From Limnephilus marmoratus (lineage: Eukaryota > Arthropoda > Insecta > Trichoptera > Limnephilidae), in NCBI GenBank assembly GCA_917880885.1, contig OU862917.1:27578104-27642103 (forward strand): a DNA stretch of 64,000 bases, read 5' to 3'. This document shows positions 34,500 through 46,800 of this stretch, piece by piece. A program made the translations under genes and the position numbers. Below the pieces are notes generated by a model. That model did not search any database, was not told the DNA's origin, and was given only the letters and a program-made list of their open reading frames with translations. Position 1 is the stretch's first letter; every line of letters begins with the position of its first letter.

Positions 34500-35090
34500 T
34501 ACTTAATATTATCGATTATTATAAATATTACAATTAATTTTCATGTTTCCCGCTCGCGGTTTTACACGTCATTACGAGACAGAGAACGTTGCATTAAAAA
34601 GTAACAAGCATAACAAAGACAACCTGCTAACAGTAGGTCGGTTCACACAGCGTCCCGCACTAGTTTTCTTCTTTTGGGAAAGATGGGGTAAAACGTACAA
34701 AGGGTAAATCGTTAATTAACTTAATTATGTTTGAATTGTCATAACGCTCGAACCGAGCTTCCTTGCTGACAATGACAAGACACTATAATTTAATACACGT
34801 AAACACGCTAGTTGTAGTTAAGCTCTGTTGATAAATATAATTTTTTGTCATTTCATATGAAAATAATTAATACCTAATAAAATCCCAAAAATTTAAAAAA
34901 AAATCAAATTGCTATTCAAAACTTTACGTTTTACTTTTTTGGTGGTCATTTTTAGATTTGAATATAAAGCATGGTATTTTGTCTTTCTAACACCGTTTAG
35001 AACATATTTCTCACTCTGTTAGTAAGGGAGTTACAGTGATTTATATGAGACCTGTGTGAGCTGGGACAAAAATGGTCTCGTGCTATTCAA
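34500..35090. other. No gene recognised
   Basis: AT-rich, without ORFs or paired inverted termini that I can support. Confidence 0.35.
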
Positions 35091-35094
35091 CGGG

Positions 35095-35245
35095 TTAAGC
35101 CTGTACAGATCTTTTTGTAATTTAAAGCAGTCAATAAGGCGTTAATAGGAAGAAATATTTTGATGTCATCAGCGAAGAGTAGAACATTTGCATAATGGAA
35201 GCATTTTATAATGTCGTTGATGAAAATTGTAAATAGATTTGTATA
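35095..35245 (-). pseudogene. Non-LTR reverse-transcriptase active-site fragment
   Basis: The reverse complement encodes LFTIFINDIIKCFHYANVLL followed by FADDIKIF, then PINA and, after a one-base shift, DCFKLQKDL. FADD is the RT catalytic motif of Jockey/CR1-type LINEs. The remnant is only about 150 bp long, so it belongs to an old, nearly erased copy. Confidence 0.75.
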
Positions 35246-35249
35246 CTCA

Positions 35250-37440
35250 TTTGAACCTATGACCTGTACTGTATAATAAAATATGTTTTTAACAATACTA
35301 CTATAATAGTACCAATATTGTATTACTAATTATAACTCATATAAATATAATAAAAAAAATATTTGCCCGTGTGTCTTGTTTTACCCGCCTTTACCCTCCC
35401 CTGTGCGTAGTGTAACCGAGTGAGAGTATATTGTTATCTCAGTCACACCCGTGATGTGAAAGCAGTATTCAGTATTCAACGAAGAAATTAATACGCCGCC
35501 CGCTAATGTATCCGTGCCATTCATACATACACATTATTTGATTGTCTATCTTTATCACACAGGAATAAACTTTTGAATTAAAGAAATTATTGAAAATCGC
35601 TGAAAACAAAAGAGTGTTCCTTACTTTCCACATTATATTGTGAGTATGTGAGACTATAACGAGTCTATTTATTTTATATAACGTCATTGGGTAAGATGGC
35701 TTCCTGTCAACAACGACCTGCTACTGTCAAATTTTCGCAATTTTGTCAATAAAGACGAAAAGGCCCCAATAAAGTGTTGAAATAGATTTTGGCTTTAATT
35801 AAACAATTCTCCACAAGCTTTTATGCCGCCAAAGGCGGCAATTAATTTTGTTTTATCCGAATGACAGCTACCTGACATCTGCTGACGGCAACCGACTTCA
35901 AATTCAAAATTTCAAATACGTAAATGTTAAAAACAAAAACATTAAGATTGGAAAGGATTGGACCTATAATTGAATAGAAGGATGCTCATTTTCCATAAAA
36001 CTTTAATAAGTGGAAATAAACACTAGTTTTGTAGGAAAAAAATCCAATGAAAACAATTCTTTTAATTTTTGACATTTCGCAACGGTGCGCGGTACATTTC
36101 GGAACTATTTCTTGCGGTAAGTCAAACTAAGTTATCAAACTGATTTTATAAGCTGTAATAAGGCTGGAAATTCACACGGGCGCGATTAGACCTGTCAAAA
36201 AACTTTCGAAAGAATAAGTTCTGTAACTTGCTATAAAAGACGTTAAGTGACTTTTGGTGTCGTTTACATTGGTAATTTGGCCATAAATAGCTTGCAAGAG
36301 CGATTTACAGGAAAAACTTACAAGTCTAAACCAAAATTTTACTTCATGGTAAATTTTTTTGTATTATAAAAAAATATTTAACACTGTTTTATAATAAGTA
36401 GGTACTGTAATTCCTGGTAAAAATGTAACAAATATTAAAATCAATAAATAATATGTCAAACCACTTTATAAGATTCCCACGTAAGAACTTTTAAAGTCAG
36501 ATACATTTAGTTTTTACGGTCCCTCGAAAATTTTTGACACCGACTCCAAAAATAACAATCGTACCTACATATTGATGAGTAGAAAAAGTAAGTTGATTAT
36601 TAAGTTGTAGAAGAATATGAAATTATTTGTTTACTTTTTAGTGCATTTTTTTAAATCATTTTTTTGTTTTGTTAAAATTTTTGTTTATTTTTAGATTTTT
36701 AGTGAATCTGAAGTACACTAACTAATTTGTCTGAATATGAGTAGACCTACTAAACGTGCTGTTCGTATGAGACAGACATTACTTGACCATAACAACGTTA
36801 CGGTAGGTGACTCGAAGATCCCGATAGCCTATAAAAGATTCAGCCGAGTATCGTTAATTTGCTCCTAAGAATTGAAGAGTTCCGTTACTTTGTCATGGAT
36901 CCTGTAATCAGAACCTAACCAAACTCTCATCAAACTACCCTTGAAGTACATCCTTTCCAATAAAAAAAGAATCATCGAAATCGGTTGGCGTGATATTGAG
37001 TTATTCGTCCATTTGCCGCGCACATACTTAATGCAAATTTAAGACTTATATGGTTTTTCATGGATGCCATTGTCAGAACTAGACCAAATTGAAATGGGAC
37101 CACACAAGAAGCACCAGCTTTCAAATAAAAAAAGAATTATCAATATCGGTTCACCCAGTCGTAAGTTCTGAGGTAACAAATATAAAAAAAAAAAATACCG
37201 TCGAATTGAGAACCTCCTCCTTTTTGAAGTCGTTTAAAAAGGAAGTCCCACACAAAATTATATATATCAAAAAAGTTATGAAGAATTAACACATTCACGG
37301 ATTTATCAGCACACCTTCCCTTTTCTCGGTGCATAAACATTTTTACAGCCGGGTAAACACCAAAAACAGGACAATATAACATCATACCAAAAAGATTACA
37401 CAATGAAATGAATACCAAATAAAACCAATATTTGAAATAA
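35250..37440. other. No gene recognised; insect-type dispersed repeat words near the end
   Basis: Between about 36900 and 37260 there are two GAATYATCRAAATCGGTT-type words and GAACCTCCTCCTTTTTGAAG, which I know as words of widespread insect repeats, but termini are unclear. The rest is AT-rich intergenic DNA. A TATAAAAGATTCAG word at 36828 has no convincing Initiator. Confidence 0.35.
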
Positions 37441-37447
37441 AGATTGT

Positions 37448-37453
37448 TTTATT
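37448..37453 (-). terminator. Poly(A) signal of eIF3f
   Basis: Read on the minus strand, GGAAATAAAACAATC contains AATAAA about 155 bases after the eIF3f stop codon. No other AATAAA lies nearer to the stop. Confidence 0.75.
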
Positions 37454-37605
37454 TCCACTTCTGACCACCTTAAAATGTGTCAAAAATAACCAACGATAAA
37501 ACACTGAATTTGTCAATTGAAAAACACAATGTCTCAAACTTTCAGTTTGTTCCCGGCCGGCGCACCCACACCCGATACAATAATACAATATATTATTTAA
37601 GTTGT

Positions 37606-37833
37606 CTAGACGGAGGTAAGCAGGGTGAGCTTCTCGTTGAGTTGTAGTTGAATCTTGATGAGCTGGGAGAGGGTGATGACCATGAGGAGGTCCTTGACGT
37701 TGGTGTTGAACATGTTGCTGAAGGTCTCGTTGGACATGTTGGGCACGGAGTTGATGAGGTCGAGCAGCGAGCGCCCCACCGCATTGTCGGCGGGTTGCTT
37801 GTCGGCTAGCACGTCCTCCACGTACGACAGCAC
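37606..37833 (-). CDS. eIF3f: eIF3f coding exon 5 (residues 205-279 and stop)
   Basis: It starts after the acceptor TTTGCAG at 37834 and encodes [20 protein letters not shown] onward to [11 protein letters not shown] and TAG at 37606-37608. The GC-rich third positions contrast with the AT-rich surroundings, as in a conserved housekeeping exon. Confidence 0.95.
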   Translation of the reverse strand: MLSYVEDVLADKQPADNAVGRSLLDLINSVPNMSNETFSNMFNTNVKDLLMVITLSQLIKIQLQLNEKLTLLTSV

Positions 37834-40800
37834 CTGCAAACCATTACATTATTAGAACATTACATTATATACACTTTTGTAATCAATCTAACGGGGATCC
37901 TGAAGGGGGGAGGAGAGCGGGGTCACTTGTGCGTGGCTCCTTGCATCTTGGAAAGTTGGTCACAATGGATCGCTTTACGGGCGAGCAACGCGATTTCTGG
38001 GTAAAACATTTAAAAAAAACAATGATTTTGATGATTCTATTCTGTTTTACAAAACAATGATTAACGCTGCCTATTTCGTTCGCATCATCAATTACAGATG
38101 TGATTTAATCAGTGCCCAAGTGTTAATTTAATTAAATCATGGTTTAAAAATTTCGAAGAAACTGGCAGGAAAACAAACAGGGCAGCCATGGAGCAAAAGA
38201 AATTGGTTAAAGAAACAACAAACTGATCTCGCGCAGAGGAGATATTCCATAGCCTCCCCGCAGCCCGGATCTAACACCACCTGATTTATTTTTAATAGGA
38301 TATTTTTGTGTATATTTTTTTATTTATTTCAAGAAAAAAAATTAACATTACAAATGATTACATTATGCAAAGTTATACAATAATTCAATATTATTCTACT
38401 ACTCCATAAGTTGAGCTTTAGGAGCTTGTGTTTACGGGAGGAGTATTTACATGCAAAAAGAATAATGTTCTAATGAAATATGTAAATGATCGAAGAACTT
38501 ATGAAATAAATATAAACATTATTTGACAAGTTATACAAATTGGAAAAAAATTGTTATTGAAAGACAATAACAATAATTTTTTTTAATATTAAATATTACA
38601 GATTAAGTAAATTAAAGCTAAATTAAGGGTACAATATACCATTATCCAATTTCAGGGACTTAATTTGTTTTTTGAATTGTTCATATTTCAATGAGTTGTT
38701 AATTTTTTAAATCATTGAGATGATGAATTACCGTCTCCAGAAGTGTGCTCAGCTTGGCAGAGGCCTCCGCCACCTGCGTCAGGTCCATCATGGGCTGCAC
38801 CTGGCGAGTGCGCCCCTCGCGGCTCATGCTCATAGTCTTCTGGCAGAGCTGCAGGCCCACCAACTGGAATGGTAAAAGCGTGCTTACAATTATTACTATA
38901 TCAAAATATAACTAGCCATTGGAAATAACAGCTGGACACCGTCAACGCCCAAAGCTATTTTTTTAAATTAGCTCAACACAGGAGACCCTGAGGAAAATAA
39001 TTCCCCTCAGGACCTGTCATCTTTGGGGATACTGTGTGGAGGGTCTTTTTAGGAAAGGAAGGAGAGAAAGGAAGTTCTGGGAAGGAAAAGGGTATTAAGG
39101 GGTGGGTAGGAATCTGGGGGTCAGTGTGTCCAGGAGTGACTGACTTACGAATACATCCCCCCAACTTCACAAACCTCACCCCATGAACCCGGACATCCCT
39201 GCCAAGCCACCAAACATAGGGAACCACTTGGGGTGACCTATGGCAGAGGTGTTGGTTATCCAATAAATGATAATTGATGAAAATTGGTGTCAACAATCGA
39301 TTATAAATGATAACATCAGGAACTACATCCAAATATTATTCAATACAATGCAACGCAATTTATGATAACGTACGGTTTTAGCCATAAAATAAAGAACAAG
39401 AAGTTGCCTTGTGCGCATGTTTCGTCATCCAAATACTTGCCCAATTGGGGCCTATATTTCCATACATTGTGTTTTCGAAATTCAAATGGGATGGAGATCT
39501 ACGATTTTAGGCGAGTGTAAGGGAGACAGAACACTGAACTAAACGGAACATTTGTTTTTATTCAAATTTGTACGGAAGGCACTTCTAGTATTATTTTATT
39601 CTACGGTTTTAGCAGTAACGCAATTTATGAAAAAAATAAAATTAAAAATGCATAATCTGGAATCGTCCGCGGTTAGAACCTACTCTGGCAAAGAAATCGT
39701 CTTGGCTTGGATACCTAGTCACTGCGGTATCCCTGGAAATGAAAAGGCCGATTCATTGGCGAAAGATGCCATTATTTCGGGGGATATTTTATATAAATTT
39801 TTAAACACCGATGACATTTTCATAAAATTGAAGGAAAACATGATTTCCACATGGCAGAATCATTGGGAAGAATCTAGTCAATCAAAAGGATATAACTTTT
39901 TCACAATTCAGCCAACGATTCCTTCAAAACCGTGGTTTTCCAGACTTTCTTTTAACAAATTCTCGACTTCCTCCATTTGCCGCATGCGGATAGGACATTG
40001 CTGCCACAATGTTCACCTGACAAAAATTCATGTTAAGAATTCTGCGATGTGTGAATGTCGTCTTGGTGAAGAGGATCTCTATCATATTTTTTTCAGTTGC
40101 CCATTAAATAATTCATACAAAAATTTCATCCCTCACCTAATCAGTTCGGGCATATTGCCTCCCTACAACATTGCATGCCTATTATCTTCTGTGAACAAAC
40201 GCGTATATAAAATCTTGGCTAATTTCCTGAATATTAACAGCATCAATTTGTAACTGTTAGTTAAGTTTCATGTATTTATTTATTTATTTTATTTTTTACG
40301 CACAATAAATTGTGTCAGCATATCTTTTAATTTCCTTGTTATGTTTAATTAAAATCATCTCTTATTGTAATAATTTTGTGTATTATTATTTGTATAGTAT
40401 TATTATATAATGTAGATAGGTTCTTGTTATTAAAACTAAATTAGTTAATACTAGCAGACCCGGCCACACGTTGCTGTGGCTAACGAAACACAACGCCATT
40501 TACCCAACCTTTATAAAATCCACACCATCCGCTCGCCAGCTGCCTAAATTGAATATTTGAATTTCTCGGCTTTTCTCTACTATAATAAGCATTTATTATA
40601 CATATAAACCTTCCTCTTGAATCAATCTATCTATTCGTGAAAACCGCATGAAAATCTGTTGCGTAGTTTAAAAGATCTATGCGCACATACATTTTGAGCG
40701 ACTTCATTTTATACCATGTAATGATGATACCTACCACAAAACTTAAATTTCTACTCATATAATTTGGCACTTACCTATCTTATTAAAAAAAAAAACCTCA

Positions 40801-43800
40801 AAAATGCATATGCAAAAAAATGTATTTTTGACCGATTATCTCTATCTCTACATATTATAAAGTAAAGTCCCCGCGCCGTCTGTCTGTCTGTTCGCGATAA
40901 ACTTGAAAACTACTGAACGGATTTTCATGCGGTTTTCACCAATATATAGAGTATTTTGTGAGGAAGGTTTAAGTATGTAATTTGTCAATGATTTGTGTAA
41001 ATTGGTTGAAACATAACGATAATTGTTAGAAGTGTCGGAAAAAAGTCCAGCCGCCTGGTAGCTTTCATCGAAAACGCTGCCTAATCCTTTTGGGATATAA
41101 CAAAACAATTAATGGTGGGATATTCCTCTTTTATAGATCTACAAAAAAGTCCGAGAAGGCATATATCTATCTTTTACGGATAGCTTACTATACACATTAT
41201 ATCTAATATGCAATTGATAAGAATAATAAGATAAGAAGATAGAATGCGTATAGTAAGCTATCCGTAAAAGATAGATATATGCCTTCTCGGACTTTTTTGT
41301 AGATCTATAAAAGAGGAATATCCCACCATGCGTTGTTTTGCTATATCCCAAAAGGATTAGGCAGCGTTTTCGATGAAAGCTACCAGGCGGCTGGAATTTT
41401 TCCGACACTTCTAACAATTATCGTTATGTTTCAACCAATTTACACAAATCCTTGACAAATTACATACGTAAACCTTCCCCACGAAACACTCTATCTATTG
41501 GTGAAAACCGCATGAAAATCCGTTCAGTAGTTTTCGAGTTTATCGCGAACAGACAGACAGAGAGACAGAAAGACGGCGCGGGGGACTTTACTTTATAATA
41601 TGTAGAGATTAACCAAAAATTACACTCACAAAAGCATTCACTTGACACTGGCCAGAACACTCCTTTAGGGTGAAAAGCCATTACCTTCCCACTGGACATA
41701 TTTGTGGATTTATCCAATACGTAGACTTATGGTACAGACCTTTTCACCGAGCATAATTTGTTCTGAAAAGGGAGTAAGTCAGTACCCGCTGAGAATCAGT
41801 CATATTATAATACAAGTTTTCTATAATAAAAGCCACCATGAAAAACAATGTCTTTATAAAACAAACCATGACAAAAAACTATAATTAACCTTTACAGTGC
41901 CATTTGAATACAACCTATTCCATCGTGTGACAAGTTTTTAATCAATGTATGTTTTTTAAAGAAACTTAATAGACATGGATCTTCATTACGTTCGGAGATA
42001 GCCACCGATAGATTAAATGTAAATCCGCTTAAAATAAGTGTACAAACCTCAGGTTCGTAGGTAGTGACCTCCACATTGATAGGCGTGAACATGCAGCCGG
42101 GTTTGCCTTTGGGCACACCGAGCGCCACACAGACGTACGCACGCAGCCCCATGCGGGCCCCCTGCAGACCCGTGTCCAGCGTCAGATGCACGGGGTTGTT
42201 GCACTCGCGCGCATAGTACTCGTGGATCACCGACGAATGGTTGGTCACCTCATTACCCGTCGCCCACCATCCTGAAACACCATAAACAAAATTACTATTG
42301 TAAAACTAGGATGCTACATAAATTAGTTTTACAAAAATTCGGTAAATCCACCAACCGACGCTCTTTTATTAGACACAGATTTTGGGAATTACACCACATT
42401 TCAACTTAATTATTACAAGAAACAAATTACGCTTTGATAGATGGTAAAAGATGCATTAAAATTCCATTTTTATTCAAAGTTAAAAATTTCCTGTATAAAA
42501 CGATTTCTTTGCCGCCATTTTAACTTTTTTTGTATTCTTTGACATTTGCGTAAGTTTTTTTTTTCACAAGTCACCAAATGCTCCCTTCTGGAGCCAGTGA
42601 GACTATGGCATCCCCAATTGGGGAGGGGAAGGAGATGGGGAAGAGAAAGGTGGGGGAGAACCTGGCTATTCAGATCTGGTCACTAAACACGGCTTAAGCC
42701 ATTTCAAGCAACGTTTCAACGTTAATATTGAATGTTGGTCTTACACCAGGGCGATACTGAGAGTATCTTCCACTCTAGTTAGGTTCTAAGTTTACCCAAA
42801 CTAAGAACATAATAACCTATTTTGTGCAAGTAAATAGTTCTTTCTTGTAGTAATTGTTAAAATGAAGTGTGATTTTCATAATCTGTGCCTAAAAGTGCGG
42901 TGGTTAGTGGAATAATCACCAAAAAATTATTGGACCTGCACTAGAAAATGGATCATATAAAAAGAGATCATTATTAAGGTTCCAAAGTCTGTGATGGGCT
43001 AGAACTGGACATGTAGAAAGAATGCCACATGACAGGAAGACAAAAATATGACTGTGTGGGTTACCCAGTGGAAGCAACCCAGAAGAAAAGGTGGCTAGAC
43101 TGCGTGGAAAAGGATTGGAGCAGGACTGAGAACTGGAGGCGAATGGCGAGGAAAATCCAGTGGAAAGCGCCACCATGATAAGGGGCCATCCATAAATTAC
43201 GTCACACCTTAAGGGGGGAGAGGGGAGTAGAGAAGTGCGACAAGGGGCATGGGGGGGTCATCAGCTCTGTGATGTCACATGTAAAAAAATTTTGAACTAC
43301 TATTTTGATTATTTTTAGATGTAAAATTGCAAAATATGTGACGTCACACTAGGGGGAGGGGGTCTCACAAATGGCCCCTAACTTGAATAGTTAGACAAGT
43401 AAATTTTTGACACAATTTTACAGAAAAGCAAAAACAATGTTTTGAAATCAACGTTTTTGGGTAATTGAAGCATTGAAAAGCACATGAAATATTTTTATTT
43501 ATCTTGATAAAATATGATTTTTTTTTTTTTTTTTTTTTTTATTTAGTAACTATATAATATTTTTTACATTTTTATATGAAACATGTTAGTTAGATGTATA
43601 TGTAAAATATAAATATATTCGAAGTCCTCCTCACTAGGAGATCCTGTGCTGAGGGGGACTATGCTTTGGATAAGTTTTTCAGCGACTTCTATGGTTTAAC
43701 TTGTTTGGATAGAGTTTTCCAGAAACTTCTATGATGTTTTAAGTATACTAGTAAGGTCATTTTCCGGTAGTTCCTTCAGCCAACATTTAATGTCCATAAT

Positions 43801-46800
43801 GTAGCTATTTTTTGTTTTAAATTGTTTGATACTAAGTGGGAGTTTGTTATATAACTTTACTGCTAAAAATTCAGAACTTCTTTGACCAAATGAGGAGTTA
43901 CACTTTGGTATATTAAGTGTGTCTGTTTGTTTGGCTCTGGTTTTATGAGCATGTGAGGTTTCTTTCTCTGGGTCGATTTTGTGGTTATGTACTAGAATGT
44001 TTTTGGCATAGATTTTCTGTATGCTTGGAACATCAAACTGTTTAAAAATTTCTGTTGTTGACGTCCTTATAGGGACCTTTAGAATGGTCTTTATGATGCA
44101 ATTCTGAGTTATCTTAAGTTGTTTTAAGTGATTAGATGCTGCTGAGCCCCATCCTATTACTCCATATTCCAATCGAGAGTGGCATAAAGCATAATATACT
44201 CTCTTTAGATCCCTCATCGACAAGATGTTTCTTAATTTTTTGAAGAAGTAGATGAGTTTTGTAAGCTTTTTTGAGGTAAGATCAATGTGTGAATTCCACT
44301 GTAGATTTTCATCAATTTCAATCCCAAGATATTTAATACTTTTTGTTTGGGATATAGACGGGCAGGAACATTGTGGAAAAGTATTTTGACATTCATGTAA
44401 TTTGAGGGTATGCACATTCATTGGTTGTCCTCTTTTGTTTTTGGAGAAAGTGAGATATTTAGTTTTATTTACATTTAATGTAAGGGAGTTTACTTTTAGC
44501 CAGTTTTGAAGTACAGCCAGGCCATGTTCCGCCTCTTTGTAAGTTCTTGTCCAATCTTGTTCGTGGAATATAATAACAGTGTCATCTGCAAAGCTCATTA
44601 TGTTTCCATTTATGGGAAGATTCATAAGGTCATTTATATATATGAGAAATAGTATTGGTCCTAATACGCTTCCCTGGGGGACCCCGAATTTAATTGGAAG
44701 AGATTTGCTCTTTCTTTTACCAATTTGTACAATTTGTTCTCTTCCAGTTAAATAACTTCTAAGTAGGTTTAGAGTTGTTTCAGTTATTCCATTTTTTTTT
44801 TAGTTTTAAGTACAGTATTTTATGATCAATTGTATCGAAAGCTTTTTGAAGATCAATGAAAACTGCTAAGCATTTTTTGCCTTCATCCAGCTTTCTAATA
44901 ATTGTATTAGTTACATTAGCTATAGCATCACCAGTACCCAGGTTTTTCCTAAAACCATACTGCGTAGGTGATAATACTTTATTGGTATCCAAAAATGTAA
45001 GAACTTGTTTTTTTATTACTTTTTCCAATATTTTCGATAGAGGAGTTAAAATACTAATTGGTCGATAATTTGAAATATCATTTTTGGGACCATTTTTATA
45101 TAATGGTATGATCGTAGCAATTTTAAGACAAGCGGGAAAAACACCTTTAGATATTGATAGATTTACAAGGTATGTCAGTGGTTGAATTAACTCATTATGT
45201 AGGTATTTAATTGATTTGCTTGATATCAGTTCATTTCCCGATGAGGTATTTGTGTTTAAGGAGGTTATAATATTTCTTATTTCGTCACTTGTTATCTTGA
45301 CTATATTGAGGCTGTTTTCATGATTTACATCATCATTTCTCATTGTGTTTTCAACAGTAGTAGAATTTTGTTTAATTTTATTTGCAAGGTTAGAGCCTAT
45401 ATTGCAAAAGTAGTTGTTTATAAAGTCAAGAAGTTTGTCTGGGTGTTTCGTAAAAGATGTGGGAATCTCATCAATGTTTAATTCTTTAATGTTTTTGTCT
45501 TTATGCGATGCTTTAGTATTTGTAATTTCATTAATGATCTGCCAGAGTTTACGGGAATCATTATTGCATTCATCGATTTTGTTTTTATAGAATGTTTCTT
45601 TAGCATAACGAATTACATTTTTACATGTATTACGATATCTTTTGTAGAATCGAAGTGTATGGACATCATAAGGGTTGATTTTTACTTTTCTGTGCAGTTC
45701 ATCTCTTTTTCTGATTGAGTTTATAATATTTTGACTGATCCATGGTTTAATGTGAATATTTTTATGAGATACCTTTTTATCTGTGGTTTTGGTGTTAGAT
45801 AGAATACTGTGCTGTATAATTTCTACAAAATAACTCCAAGCAGTATCAGTATCATCTTTTTCCAGAAGGGCGGTCCAGTCATTCATTGATAACTCCCTTT
45901 TGACGTTTTCCCAATTTGTTTCAGACTTCGTTAGGAGTGATTTCGTATTTTGGTTTACATAAGAGTTATTTTTTGTTATAGATAGAATTATTGTGTAATG
46001 GTCTGTCAATGTGGTAGTATAAATAATGGCTTGAGTTTTTTTATTAGTTTTACTAAAGATATGATCAATGCAAGTTTTGCTATCATTAAATACACGTGTA
46101 GGTTCCTCAATTAGGCTTTCAAATCCATGGTATGCAAGTGTCTGCATGTAATCATATTTTTTTGGGTGGCCATTTTCAAGGATATCAATATTTATATCAC
46201 CGATAATAAATACATCTTTAGTGTTTTTTAGTAAACTCAGTTCACAGGATAAGGAGTTTAGAAATGGCTCCAGATTTTTTGTAGATGGAGATCTGTAAAT
46301 TGCGAGTATTGTTGTATCATTGCCGATTGATATCCTTAGACAGTTTGCATTATTAATACCGATCTCTCTGACATCAGCTTCAATATCTTCTTTAATATAT
46401 ACAATGACACCATCATTTTTTGTATAATTCATAATTGTAGAGTAAGGAACATATTTATCGATTTGTAGGGGATAGTACTTATCAGTTAACCAACATTCAG
46501 TAAGAATAATTATATCCCAGTTTAGATTTAAACTTTTTATCAATATTTGTAGTTCGTCAAAGTTTTTATTAATACTTCTAATGTTTTGATGCATTATGTT
46601 AAAATTATTTCTTATGGATGATAAGTTAGGTAAGTTTGTTGTTATTGTGTTATCCATTTTTGCCATCTAAATTAATTATGTTTTTATATTAGTTACTAAA
46701 TTATTTTCACCATATCATCAAGGTGCTTAATGTAGATTATTTTATCTTCATGTTTTTTACGTATCATAACTTTACCATTTTTGTACCACACATATTGGTA

